Positions 36,273 to 44,386 are shown, counted from the stretch's first letter. The stretch is DNA of 64,000 bases from Collinsella sp. AK_207A (GCF_902501965.1 NZ_CABWID010000014.1:124001-188000), one strand, 5' to 3'. Notes: generated by a model from the sequence alone, not told the origin. Translations and numbers: made by a program.

Positions 36273-36839
36273 GTGGCCGAGGGTACCCTTGAGGATCCAT
36301 CCGTCCCCGACCGGGTGGAGAAGCGCGGACGCGATCACATCTTCTTCGTCGGGTTCCACGGGGCGGGTAAATCCACGTTGGCGAGAAACCTGGGCGGGAT
36401 GTTCAACCGCCGTTACGTGGATACCGACCGCCTGGTCGAGCGCCGGGCGGGGATGTCCGTGGCGATGATCTTCGAGTCCCAGGGAGAAGCGCGCTTTCGG
36501 GAGTTCGAGACGGCGGCGCTCGCCTCGCTCCGCGTCGAGCGGAGCCTGCTCGTCTCCTGCGGGGGCGGGATCGTCGAGACGCCGCGGAACATCACCCTGA
36601 TGCGCGAGATGGGCTACTGCGTCTACCTCGACGGGGACCTCGACGACAGCCTTCGCCAGATCAGGCGCAGCGATACACGGCCCGACCTCGTGTCCGAGTC
36701 GCACGCTGCCCGCCTGCTCGAACGCCGCCGCCCGCTCTACCGACGCGCGGCCGATTACGTAGTGGATATCCGCGGCAAGAGCTTCACCGAGGTCTCGTAC
36801 GCCGTGGCCGAGTTGCTATTGGAGCGTGGTCTTCTATGA
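36273..36839 (+). CDS. aroK: Shikimate kinase (stand-alone copy)
   Basis: This 188-residue P-loop kinase phosphorylates shikimate at O3. The P-loop is GFHGAGKST, with DTDRLVERRAG, FREFE, SCGGGIVE and the ERRRPLYR lid also present, so it looks active. A GTG at 36273 with GAGGAG eight bases upstream is preferred. GTG at 36264 overlaps the previous stop but leaves no spacing. A second shikimate kinase domain is fused to AroE at 47454-48707. This copy sits where actinobacteria keep aroK-aroB between mltG and pepQ. Confidence 0.85.
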   Translation: MAEGTLEDPSVPDRVEKRGRDHIFFVGFHGAGKSTLARNLGGMFNRRYVDTDRLVERRAGMSVAMIFESQGEARFREFETAALASLRVERSLLVSCGGGIVETPRNITLMREMGYCVYLDGDLDDSLRQIRRSDTRPDLVSESHAARLLERRRPLYRRAADYVVDIRGKSFTEVSYAVAELLLERGLL

Positions 36840-37930
36840 TCAGACGCAAGCTCATCAACTATGCGCAGGGTAGCTGCGACTTCCGTATCGGCGACGGCGC
36901 CTTGGAGGACCTCTCCAAGTTCGCTAAGTCGCTCGTCGCCGTGCCCCGCAGCGCCGTTCTCGTCACGCGGGCCGACCTGGCCGCCGGTCCCGCCGTCGCG
37001 GTCTCGCGCGGCCTGGCCGACGCCGGCTTCACGGTCCGGGACCTCTCGCTTCCCGCCGGGGAGGACGTCTGCACCGCCGCGTATGCCTTCCAGCTGCTCG
37101 AATTCCTCGAGGGCATGGCGCTGACCGCCGACGACCTGGTGGTTGCCGTGGGCGACGCGGAGGTCCTCGGCGTCGCCCAGTTCTGCGCCGGCATCTGGTG
37201 CGGGGGCACCGCCTCTCTGCTCGTGCCCACGACGCTCGATGCCATGGTCACCTGCGCCACCGCCTCGCGCGGGCTCGCCGTGGGCCCCTCCGAGCAGATG
37301 GCCTGGCTGCCCGCCCGTCCCGGCATGACGGTCTGTGACCTCTCCTTCGTGCGCGAGGCTAGCGCCGAGGAGAACCGTTTGGGTTACGTTCAGCTCATCG
37401 CCTCCGCCATGATGCAGAGCCGCCGCTCGTGGGAGCAGCTCGCCGAGAAGCTGTCCGACATCCTAGCCTCCGACGAGCTCTCGCTCATCGAGGCGGTGAA
37501 CGACGCCCAGACCTCCCGCCTCTCCGTCGTCAAGGCTCCGAGCCTCTCCGGTAAGAGCGCGCTGCTCTACGGCGAGACCACGGCCCGCGCCCTGCGCTCC
37601 CTTCTCGGCCCCGAGGCTCCCTGGTGGCACCTCCTCGCCGAGGGCATGCGCTTCGAGGCGCGCCTGGGCGTGGAGGCCGGCAAGCTCGATGCGGACGACA
37701 TGTTCGACCAAGACGACCTCCTGGACGAGGTCGGCGCCGAGGAGCTTCCCTTCGACGTGGCCCCCGAGGCGTTCATCGAGGCGCTCCGCGCCGCCCGCTT
37801 CAAGCGGTCCAACCGCTTCATGCTCGCCATCCCCCAGAGCGTGGGCACCGTGCGCCTGACCGTGCTCGAGGAGGACGTGCTCGAGCGCCACGCCCGTGCG
37901 TACGTGGCCAGCAGGGCGGAGCTCCTGTAG
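36836..37930 (+). CDS. Dehydroquinate-synthase-like protein lacking catalytic residues
   Basis: This 364-residue protein has the length and overall pattern of 3-dehydroquinate synthase and follows a shikimate kinase with a 4-bp overlap, the aroK-aroB arrangement. The key motifs are missing, however. The NAD-binding GGGVVGDLAGF is replaced by VGDAEVLGVAQF. The Lys of SSVGGKTAID is absent. No zinc-binding H-x3-H appears where LYGETTARALRS stands. A true AroB exists at 52432-53529. It is therefore probably a pseudoenzyme, perhaps regulatory or structural. It is an intact frame with normal codon use, which argues for retained function. Confidence 0.7.
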   Translation: MIRRKLINYAQGSCDFRIGDGALEDLSKFAKSLVAVPRSAVLVTRADLAAGPAVAVSRGLADAGFTVRDLSLPAGEDVCTAAYAFQLLEFLEGMALTADDLVVAVGDAEVLGVAQFCAGIWCGGTASLLVPTTLDAMVTCATASRGLAVGPSEQMAWLPARPGMTVCDLSFVREASAEENRLGYVQLIASAMMQSRRSWEQLAEKLSDILASDELSLIEAVNDAQTSRLSVVKAPSLSGKSALLYGETTARALRSLLGPEAPWWHLLAEGMRFEARLGVEAGKLDADDMFDQDDLLDEVGAEELPFDVAPEAFIEALRAARFKRSNRFMLAIPQSVGTVRLTVLEEDVLERHARAYVASRAELL

Positions 37931-37934
37931 CGTT

Positions 37935-38130
37935 CCGCCGCGGTCCCCGGACGACCTCTCCGCCTTCTTGCGAGACCGGAAATCCCTCCAGCGAACCCGC
38001 AGGAAACGTATGAGCGAACACGTGCCCGGCTCTCCCAGCGAGCACCGGGCCGCGTTCGTTTCCTGGAGTTCGCCGGAGGGATTTCTCAGTTCGGTCGAAA
38101 GGCTCCGCGGCCGTCCAGGGTCCGCGGCGG
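37935..38130. repeat. Long imperfect palindrome B (196 bp)
   Basis: The outer arms at 37935-37953 (CCGCCGCGGTCCCCGGACG) and 38112-38130 pair at 17 of 19 positions. A middle pair, AAATCCCTCCAGCGAAC (from about 37980) with its near-complement ending near 38085, and AGGAAACG with CGTTTCCT, continue the stem. A central CGAACACGTGCCCGG/CCGGGCCGCGTTCG closes the loop. It lies between the DHQS-like gene and the peptidase and has no convincing coding frame. Architecture resembles palindrome A, and both have GTTCGTT(T)CCTG near the right centre. Confidence 0.8.
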
Positions 38131-38189
38131 CACCTCCGGGAAACTCGTATTAGAATCGTGGACGTCATTGTCGTGGAAAGGACTTTACG

Positions 38190-39320
38190 ATGACCGATCA
38201 ACTCGTAGGACCTGCCGGCCGCATCGCTCGCGTGCGCGCCCTCATGGAGAAGCGCGGCTACGACGCCGTCTGCGTGCGCGACGAGGCCAACCTGCGCTGG
38301 CTCACGGGCGCCCAGGGCGTCTTCGACTACACGGGCGAGTTCCCGCACGCGGCGCTCATCACAGCCGATGCGTGCCTGCTGCACACCGATTCCCGCTACT
38401 TCAACTCGTTCATCGAAAAGCTGCCCGAGGGTACGCCCTGGAAGGTGGACATGGATGAGATGGAGATCCCCAAGTGGGTCGCCAAGCACGCGGCTACCGC
38501 CCGCGTTCGCGTGCTCGCCGTCGAGGACGACATGCAGGTAGCCTTCTACCGCGGCATCGAGCGCGCGGCCGAGGACCTCTCCGTCGCGCTGGCGCTGCCG
38601 CTTATGCACCACGATATCCAGCTCATGCGCGCCGTGAAGGACGCCGAGGAGATCGAGCTCATGAAGCACGCGCAGTCTATCACGGACGCGGCGTTCCAGC
38701 ACATGCTCGGCTTCATCAAGCCCGGTCTCACCGAGAAGGAGATTCGCCTCGAGCTCGAGAACTACATGTTCAGCCACGGCGCCGACGCGCTTGCCTTCGG
38801 CTCCATCGTGGCCGCGGGGGCGAACGCCGCCAACCCGCACGCGGTGCCGAGCGACTACGTGGTGCAAAAGGGCGACTTCGTGCTCATGGACTACGGCGCG
38901 GGCTATCACGACTACCGCTCCGACATGACGCGTACCGTCTGCCTGGGTGAGCCGAGCGCCAAGCAGCGCGAGATCTACGACCTCGTGCGTCGCACCCACG
39001 AGGAGTGCGCAGCCGCCGTGCACGCGGGCGTGGACGGCCATGACATCCACCTGCTCAGCAAGAAGATCATCGGCGACGCCGGTTACGGTGCCTTCTACGG
39101 TCACGGCCTCGGGCATGGCGTGGGCATCGACATTCATGAGAAGCCCATGTTCGGCCGTGTCTCCAACGAGGTGAAGGCCGGTGCCGTCATCACGGTGGAG
39201 CCAGGCGTGTACCTGCCGGGCGAGTTCGGCGTGCGCCTGGAGGACTTCGGCCTTGTCACCGAGGACGGTTACGAGCCCTTCACGCAGTCCCCGCACGAGC
39301 TGCAGATCATCGACTGTTAG
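38190..39320 (+). CDS. Xaa-Pro aminopeptidase/dipeptidase, M24 family
   Basis: This is a 376-residue pita-bread metallopeptidase that removes residues next to proline. After an N-terminal creatinase-like domain, the metal ligands are visible in LMDYGAGYHDYRSDMTRTV (two Asp), GHGLGHGVGIDIHE (His), TVEPGVY (Glu) and GVRLEDFGLV (Glu). GGAAAGGAC precedes the ATG. In related genomes pepP/pepQ lies just before efp. Here a regulator pair is inserted between them. A terminator follows. Confidence 0.92.
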   Translation: MTDQLVGPAGRIARVRALMEKRGYDAVCVRDEANLRWLTGAQGVFDYTGEFPHAALITADACLLHTDSRYFNSFIEKLPEGTPWKVDMDEMEIPKWVAKHAATARVRVLAVEDDMQVAFYRGIERAAEDLSVALALPLMHHDIQLMRAVKDAEEIELMKHAQSITDAAFQHMLGFIKPGLTEKEIRLELENYMFSHGADALAFGSIVAAGANAANPHAVPSDYVVQKGDFVLMDYGAGYHDYRSDMTRTVCLGEPSAKQREIYDLVRRTHEECAAAVHAGVDGHDIHLLSKKIIGDAGYGAFYGHGLGHGVGIDIHEKPMFGRVSNEVKAGAVITVEPGVYLPGEFGVRLEDFGLVTEDGYEPFTQSPHELQIIDC

Positions 39321-39342
39321 GATCTTCGCTTTTCTACCTCGG

Positions 39343-39372
39343 GCCGCTCACCATCCGGTGGGCGGCTTTTTT
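39343..39372 (+). terminator. Rho-independent terminator after the M24 peptidase gene
   Basis: GCCGCTCACC (39343-39352) pairs with GGTGGGCGGC (39357-39366) with one wobble, around ATCC, and is followed directly by TTTTTT. This is the clearest intrinsic terminator in the window. Confidence 0.92.
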
Positions 39373-39542
39373 ATATGCAAAGTTGCAGGTAGATGCTTGT
39401 AGACAGGTTTGGTTGACAACTCTGTCGGCCTTGTTGACAGACGTATCGTACGCGTATTCACATACTCGAGGTGACTGAAGGCCGAATAGCTGAAAGGAGG
39501 CAATGGATTAGTACGTAAGACATCGATAGTTTGGAGATCGAA
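39373..39542 (+). promoter_or_regulatory. Control region of the double-HTH regulator
   Basis: This AT-richer stretch has two TTGACA hexamers (39413-39418 and 39434-39439). Neither has a good -10 at standard distance. A strong GAAAGGAGG at about 39494-39502 precedes ATGGATTAG, a frame of only two codons, so it may be part of an untranslated control signal or a minimal ORF. A third ribosome-like GGAG precedes the leader ORF at 39543. Confidence 0.4.
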
Positions 39543-39692
39543 ATGTCGATGAGTAGGAAGCCATTCTCACGCGAACGGCAAGAGCAAGGTGTATCGGAAA
39601 ATGGTCAGTTCCGTTGTTTATCGGAACGCATTCCGAGCAGTTCGCGCCTAGGTCATCTCAATGTAGTTTTGGAGGCAGCCGCATGTCTTTGA
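39543..39692 (+). CDS. 49-residue leader ORF overlapping the double-HTH regulator
   Basis: ATG at 39543, six bases after GGAG, opens a 49-codon frame (begins MSMSRKPFSRERQEQGVSEN) that stops at 39690-39692, after the ATG of the regulator at 39683. The 10-bp overlap would couple translation of the regulator to this peptide. The peptide is polar and basic, with no membrane helix or family I recognise. It may be a true small protein, a regulatory leader, or chance. Support is the ribosome site and the overlap. Confidence 0.45.
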   Translation: MSMSRKPFSRERQEQGVSENGQFRCLSERIPSSSRLGHLNVVLEAAACL

Positions 39693-41020
39693 TTCCTTGG
39701 ATACAGGGTGTTTCACGGAATCGTCTTGAGGGCTGTTCCATTGAGGATTCCCTCGCTCAGCGTCTAGCTCAGGATTACTCCCTTCCCGCTCGCGAGGCCG
39801 AGTGCTTGGCGTGTGCGCTGCGTGGGGAGCCGTCTTCATCGATTGCGAAGCGGCTTGGCATTTCTCCCTCGACGGTCCGTACCTACCTCGTTCGGTCCTA
39901 CGGTCATGTGGGTGTTTCGTCTTTGGAAGGGGCCAAATCGCTGTTTTTACCCGAGCTCATGGTCGAGCCGGGCAAACTGCCCGAAGATGCTCGTTCATGG
40001 AGCTCGGTTTCCATCCGTATGGTGCGCCGGCTCTCAGAAGCGCCCTTTCAACGAGTAGTTTGCTCCATCGTATCCATTGCTGTTGTCGTTGCCATTTTCT
40101 GCCGGACCTCTTTTACCGCCCAGCTCACTTTCGTCATGGTTATATGGGGTTTCTTCGTTGCTGCATTGGTGCTCGCTCGCATGCTGCGGCCGCCTGCATC
40201 CTCTCGTTCTTCAACGTGCTCAGGTACCGTTTCAACAGTCCTTGTAGGGTTGGTCTTTGCCTGGGTCTTCCTCGACATGAACTCTGGTTATCCGCTCATG
40301 GGATTCGAATTCGTCGCTGTGCCCCCGCTCATCGCCTGCCTGACCTGTTCCGTGCTCGTCCCATTGTTTCGGTGCGAGCTGCACGACATGTCCTGGGTCG
40401 ACATCGTACTCATCGTCGCCTGCCACATGCTCTTCTTCTGTGCCAGCGTGCTTCTTGACCAGGTATACGTCCTGTTCTTCGCTGCACTTGCCGCATTGCT
40501 CGCGTTTGGTGCAAGAGGGGCTGGGGAATACGTTGATGCTCCAGCGCCATTCAAACCTCTGATGCTGCTGGTCGGGTTCGTCGCCGGACTTCTCGCATAT
40601 CACGTGTTCCAAGGGCTTTCTGCGTTGTTCCTTCCGCTTCTGTCCGAGGTGGAGATGTCTCAGGCCTTGGTAACCGCTGCGTTTGGCATCTACGGTGTCG
40701 GCGGCATGATGTTGGTCTCGATGTCGTTCTTTCTCTGGCCCATCATAGCCGCCGCTGTTTCCGGCACGCGCTCCTTGGACGATGACCTCGCCGGTCATTA
40801 CTTGCGCGGAAGAGGTCTTAACGAGCTTGAGGCGGCAACGGCGCTCGGTTTGCTGCAGGGCCGAACGCTCGCCCAGCTCTCCGACGAGCTCGGGTATTCG
40901 GTGAGTTCAATCGGGGCCGCGCGGACCTCGTTGTTCAGGAAGCTCTCCGTGGCGTCTCGATGGGAGTTGGGGGGGCTCGTGGCGCGAGAAGTCCCCGGCA
41001 TTCGCCCCGATCAAGTTTGA
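39683..41020 (+). CDS. Membrane transcription regulator with LuxR-like HTH at both ends
   Basis: This is a 445-residue protein. Residues 32-86 form a LuxR-type HTH (LPAREAECLACALRGEPSSSIAKRLGISPSTVRTYLVRSYGHVGV). About eight hydrophobic helices follow between 124 and 360. Residues 376-436 form a second HTH-like unit (LNELEAATALGLLQGRTLAQLSDELGYSVSSIGAARTSLFRKL). Coriobacteriia have many regulators with a membrane part and a single C-terminal LuxR HTH. Two, one at each end, is unusual. An even helix count would place both HTHs in the cytosol. GGAGGC lies before the ATG. Base composition is lower in GC than its neighbours. Signal and targets are unknown. Confidence 0.8.
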   Translation: MSLIPWIQGVSRNRLEGCSIEDSLAQRLAQDYSLPAREAECLACALRGEPSSSIAKRLGISPSTVRTYLVRSYGHVGVSSLEGAKSLFLPELMVEPGKLPEDARSWSSVSIRMVRRLSEAPFQRVVCSIVSIAVVVAIFCRTSFTAQLTFVMVIWGFFVAALVLARMLRPPASSRSSTCSGTVSTVLVGLVFAWVFLDMNSGYPLMGFEFVAVPPLIACLTCSVLVPLFRCELHDMSWVDIVLIVACHMLFFCASVLLDQVYVLFFAALAALLAFGARGAGEYVDAPAPFKPLMLLVGFVAGLLAYHVFQGLSALFLPLLSEVEMSQALVTAAFGIYGVGGMMLVSMSFFLWPIIAAAVSGTRSLDDDLAGHYLRGRGLNELEAATALGLLQGRTLAQLSDELGYSVSSIGAARTSLFRKLSVASRWELGGLVAREVPGIRPDQV

Positions 41021-41034
41021 AAGTGAGGGACACT

Positions 41035-41505
41035 GTGACTGTGAAATCTAAGTTGAGCGTCATTCTCGCCGTCTTCCTCGGGATGATCGTCCTGGAAACG
41101 TCGATGTTCGCGCTCAATCTCTACCAAGAAAGCCGCTCCGTTGAACGGGGCGCGGAGCGTGGCTTCGACCTGGCGGGCACCTACGGGTATGGCGGCGCAT
41201 CCCAAGAGAACGATGAGGACGGCTCCATTCGCTCGGCATCCTTCGTGCCGGGCACCTCGAACGATGGCCAGGGCTCGTACCAGCTTATTGGCGAATTCGA
41301 CGGTGATCTCGGGTACCGGAACGGCACCTTCCGCAGGACCTTCGATCCCAACGTATTCGATCTCTATAGCGAGGACGGTTCCCACATGGGGTCGGCGCAC
41401 CTGGCGTACGCGCGTCCCGATGGCTCGGGATTGATCTATCTCTCCGTGGACGGCCTGGACTGTTCGCTGTCCAAATGGAGTGCGACGCCCGGATTCGTCG
41501 AATGA
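41035..41505 (+). CDS. Small membrane-anchored protein of unknown function
   Basis: This 156-residue protein has one N-terminal helix (LSVILAVFLGMIVLETSMFAL, about residues 8-28) and a polar domain with FDGDLGYRNGTFRRTFDPN and GLIYLSVDGLDCSLSKW. I do not recognise the family. The start is GTG with GAGGG five bases upstream. A second GTG two codons later is possible. It begins 14 bp after the double-HTH regulator and is probably in the same operon, so it may be a sensor partner or target. The soluble part would lie outside the membrane. Confidence 0.65.
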   Translation: MTVKSKLSVILAVFLGMIVLETSMFALNLYQESRSVERGAERGFDLAGTYGYGGASQENDEDGSIRSASFVPGTSNDGQGSYQLIGEFDGDLGYRNGTFRRTFDPNVFDLYSEDGSHMGSAHLAYARPDGSGLIYLSVDGLDCSLSKWSATPGFVE

Positions 41506-41545
41506 CGCCGCAGCGCATCGGAATCGACCAAGCGTGCAGCTTCTA

Positions 41546-41573
41546 AGGAAGGCCCCTGCGGGGGCCTTTCCTC
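41546..41573 (+). terminator. Terminator hairpin upstream of efp
   Basis: AAGGAAGGCCCC (41546-41557) pairs almost fully with GGGGCCTTTCCT around TGCG. The T-tract is poor (CGTTGT). A perfect TATAAT follows at 41578-41583 and is probably the efp promoter -10, though its -35 is weak. Confidence 0.75.
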
Positions 41574-41641
41574 GTTGTATAATTCACGGGTTTATGAATC
41601 ATGCGGGTCGTCTTCCCGCAGTTAAGAGGAGAGGTAGTTCC

Positions 41642-42205
41642 ATGGCAGCCATCACCACCGCCGACTTCAAGAACGGCATGGGTCTCAAGATCAAGGACAA
41701 GATCTACACCATCGTCGAGTTCCAGCACGTCAAGCCCGGCAAGGGTGGCGCCTTCGTGCGCTACAAGACCAAGGATCTGAAGACCGGCCGCGTGGTCGAG
41801 AATACCTGCAACGCCGGTTCCAAGTTCGAGAGCGTCCAGCTCATCACCAAGGAGATGCAGTACCTCTACCACGACGGCGTCTCCTACATCTTCATGGACA
41901 ACGAGACCTACGAGCAGGTGCCCGTGCCCGACGATATGGTGGGCGACAACGCAAAGTGGCTGCGTGAGAACGACGTCTGCCAGCTGCTCTACGCGGACGA
42001 TGACCTCATCGGCGTGCAGCCTCCGATGTTCATCATCGCCACGGTGACCGAGACCGTACCGGGCGCCAAGGGCGACACCGTTCAGGGCGCCTACAAGCCC
42101 GCCACCATCGACACGGGCGCCGAGGTCCAGGTCCCCATGTACCTCAACGAGGGCGAGCAGATCAAGGTCGACACGCGTACCGGCGAGTTCGTCTCCCGCG
42201 CGTAG
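41642..42205 (+). CDS. efp: Elongation factor P
   Basis: EF-P binds ribosomes stalled at polyproline and helps peptide-bond formation. The product is 187 residues with the KOW-like N-terminal domain (ITTADFKNGMGLKIKDKIYTIVEFQHVKPGKGGAFVRYKTKDL) and two OB domains. The tip of the first loop has Lys in KPGKGGAFV, the residue modified in many species. GAGAGG precedes the ATG. It starts the efp-Asp23-nusB-xseB-tlyA-nadK-recN cluster. Confidence 0.97.
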   Translation: MAAITTADFKNGMGLKIKDKIYTIVEFQHVKPGKGGAFVRYKTKDLKTGRVVENTCNAGSKFESVQLITKEMQYLYHDGVSYIFMDNETYEQVPVPDDMVGDNAKWLRENDVCQLLYADDDLIGVQPPMFIIATVTETVPGAKGDTVQGAYKPATIDTGAEVQVPMYLNEGEQIKVDTRTGEFVSRA

Positions 42206-42253
42206 GTCTGCCCGGACCGTCCGTTCCCATTTGTTTCGAACCGAGGAGCTAGC

Positions 42254-42613
42254 ATGCCAGAGATCAAGATCGCGGGCATCGGCATCGCGCCCGAAGTCAT
42301 CCAGGCCATCGTCTCCCGCGCCGCCGAGGGCGTCGAGGGCGTCGCCTCCGTGGGGTCCAAGGACCTCGCCCAGAACCTCGTCCAGATGTTCACCGCGCGC
42401 ACCGCGGCGCCTGCCGGCCCCTCCGTCGAGGCCGAGGTCGAGGACGACCGGCTCGTCCTGACCGTGCACCTCACGGTCTTCTACGGTTATCCCTTCAAGC
42501 AACTGGCCGAAGCGGTCCGCGAGGCGGTTGCCGCCCACATCGACGCCCAGGTCGGCGTGGACGTGGCGCGCATCGACGTCTGTATCGACGGCCTCGTCTT
42601 TCCGAAGGAGTAG
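42254..42613 (+). CDS. Asp23/Gls24-family envelope stress protein
   Basis: This 119-residue protein has the DUF322/Asp23 pattern IAPEVIQAIVSRAAEGVEGV and VHLTVFYGYPFKQLAEAVREAVAAHID. Members associate with the membrane through partners and are linked to alkaline or cell-envelope stress. It lies between efp and nusB, where a single Asp23 gene is commonly found in Gram-positive genomes. Ribosome site GAGGAG. It ends 3 bp before nusB. Confidence 0.9.
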   Translation: MPEIKIAGIGIAPEVIQAIVSRAAEGVEGVASVGSKDLAQNLVQMFTARTAAPAGPSVEAEVEDDRLVLTVHLTVFYGYPFKQLAEAVREAVAAHIDAQVGVDVARIDVCIDGLVFPKE

Positions 42614-42616
42614 CGG

Positions 42617-43294
42617 GTGGGTGTCACTGAGACGGTCATCAAGGGTGACCAACTTGCCAGCTATCCTTCTCTGCGCGCGCTTATCAAGGGGGAGACGCCC
42701 GATGAGGTTCGCGTTGAGAGCTACGACCGCGCCGGCCGCACGGCTCGTGGCCGCACTCGTGCCCGCGCGCAGGCACTTCAGCTGCTCTTCCAGGCCGAGG
42801 CACTCGGTGTGAGTGTGGATTCCCTGCTCGATTCCCGCACGGAGCTCCTCTCCCAGCCGCCGCTCGACCCGTTCGCGGCCGAGCTCGCGCGTGGTTGCTT
42901 CGCCTCCATCGCTGCCATCGACCTCGCACTGCGCGACGCCGCCGACAACTGGACCCTCGACCGCATGCCGGCGATGGACCGGAGCCTGCTCCGCCTTGCC
43001 ATCTACGAGATGCGCGTCATGCCCGGTGATGACGTTCCCGCGGACGCCGTGGTGATCGATGAAGCCGTGGAGATCGCCAAGGCGTACGGTACCGAGGAGA
43101 GCCCCAAGTTCGTGAACGGCGCGCTCGGGCGCATCGCCCGCGAGGTGCCGAGCGACCCTGACGCCCAAGGCGGTGTGATGGACCGCTTCCGCGCGAGCAT
43201 CGTCGCCGCCGCGGCCGCCGAAGCTGCCGTGGCTGCCGGCGACGAGGCTGCCGAAAGCAACGAGGCCCTCGCATCCGACGAGTCCGGTGAGTAG
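42617..43294 (+). CDS. nusB: Transcription antitermination factor NusB
   Basis: NusB joins NusE in antitermination of rRNA transcription. The product is 225 residues. The core is RTRARAQALQLLFQAEALG ... RSLLRLAIYEMRVMPGDDVPADAVVIDEAVEIAKAYGTEESPKFVNGALGRIA. There is an extra N-terminal stretch of about 45 residues and an acidic/Ala-rich C-terminal tail of about 40, both absent from minimal NusB. The GTG start has AAGGAG six bases before it. The tail overlaps the start region of xseB. Confidence 0.9.
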   Translation: MGVTETVIKGDQLASYPSLRALIKGETPDEVRVESYDRAGRTARGRTRARAQALQLLFQAEALGVSVDSLLDSRTELLSQPPLDPFAAELARGCFASIAAIDLALRDAADNWTLDRMPAMDRSLLRLAIYEMRVMPGDDVPADAVVIDEAVEIAKAYGTEESPKFVNGALGRIAREVPSDPDAQGGVMDRFRASIVAAAAAEAAVAAGDEAAESNEALASDESGE

Positions 43295-43295
43295 C

Positions 43296-43580
43296 ATGGC
43301 CGAGACCGGCGGCCGCACCTTCGACGACATCACGGCGCGCTTGGACGAGATCGTGTCCGCCGTGAAGTCCAAGGATACCTCGCTCGAGCGTACGCTCGAC
43401 CTATTAGACGAGGCGATCGAGCTCGGGTCCAAGGCAGTGGAGATGGTCGATCGCGTGGAACTCTCCCCGCGCGAGGCCGACCTCCTCGACGCCAAGGAGG
43501 CCGAGGCGCGCGCCGCGTCCGGCGAGGATGCGGACGCCGTCCCAGTGAACGGCCCGCAAGATCCGCCGGCGGGGGAGTGA
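43296..43580 (+). CDS. xseB: Exodeoxyribonuclease VII small subunit
   Basis: This subunit of ExoVII degrades single-stranded DNA together with XseA. The product is 94 residues: a helical core TFDDITARLDEIVSAVKSKDTSLERTLDLLDEAIELGSKAVEM, then a disordered acidic tail. A GTG at 43287 would add three residues. The large subunit gene xseA, usually next door, is not in this window. It overlaps the tlyA region. Confidence 0.9.
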   Translation: MAETGGRTFDDITARLDEIVSAVKSKDTSLERTLDLLDEAIELGSKAVEMVDRVELSPREADLLDAKEAEARAASGEDADAVPVNGPQDPPAGE

Positions 43581-43582
43581 CG

Positions 43583-44386
43583 ATGAAACGCGTTCGTCTG
43601 GATGACGAGCTCGTGGCGCAGGGCATCTGCCAGGACAAGGCGGATGCCCTGCGCACCCTTATGGCGGGCCTGGTTTCCGCCCGGGGCGAGCGCCTGACCT
43701 CGCCCGGTCAGCTCGTCGTCCCCGGCATCGAGCTGCATGTGAAGGGTCGCTCCGCCTACGTGGGGCGGGGCGGGCTCAAGCTCGCCGGCGCGCTCGACTC
43801 GTTTCAGGTTGATCCCGCGGACCTCTCATGCCTGGATGTGGGATGTTCCACCGGCGGGTTCACCGACTGCCTGTTGCAACGCGGCGCGGCGCGCGTCCTC
43901 TCCGTCGATGTGGGCCGGGCGCAGTTTGCCTGGAGCCTGCGCAACGACGGTCGCGTCACCCTGCTCGAGCGCACGAACATCGCGGACTTGCCCGCGCTCG
44001 GATATACCGGATGCTGTGACCTTGCGGTCTGCGATGTCTCCTTCACGAGCGTGGAGCATGTGCTGCCGGCCGTGCTCGCCGCCCTGAACGGGGAGGGCCG
44101 CTTCCTCACCCTCGTGAAGCCCCAGTTCGAGGCAGCGCCCGAGGACGTGGGGGCCGGCGGCGTGGTCAGCGATCCCGCGGTCTGGGCTCGGGTGCTCCAA
44201 CGAAACATCCACCTGTTCGCCGAGAACGGCCTGTTTCCCGTGGACATCTGCACCTCGCCCATCAAGGGCGCCAAGGGCAACCATGAGTTCTTCCTTCTGG
44301 GCGATCGCGCGCGGTTCGCCGCCACGCAGCCCCAGGAGCTCTCCGCGCATATACGAACGCTCGAGGAGAAAGCGGGTCGTCTATGA
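43583..44386 (+). CDS. TlyA-family rRNA 2'-O-methyltransferase
   Basis: This 267-residue protein has an N-terminal S4 RNA-binding domain (RVRLDDELVAQGICQDKADALRTLMAGLV) and an FtsJ-like methyltransferase domain with LDVGCSTGGFTDCLLQRGAARVLSVDVG. TlyA enzymes methylate 16S and/or 23S rRNA and affect capreomycin sensitivity in mycobacteria. It is sometimes annotated as hemolysin, which is misleading. The ATG is five bases after GGGGGAG. GTG at 43577 is an alternative. nadK overlaps by 4 bp. Confidence 0.92.
   Translation: MKRVRLDDELVAQGICQDKADALRTLMAGLVSARGERLTSPGQLVVPGIELHVKGRSAYVGRGGLKLAGALDSFQVDPADLSCLDVGCSTGGFTDCLLQRGAARVLSVDVGRAQFAWSLRNDGRVTLLERTNIADLPALGYTGCCDLAVCDVSFTSVEHVLPAVLAALNGEGRFLTLVKPQFEAAPEDVGAGGVVSDPAVWARVLQRNIHLFAENGLFPVDICTSPIKGAKGNHEFFLLGDRARFAATQPQELSAHIRTLEEKAGRL

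Noticed and set aside
43583-44386. Hemolysin
   Set aside because: TlyA proteins are often labelled hemolysin, but the S4 plus FtsJ-like methyltransferase domains point to rRNA methylation.
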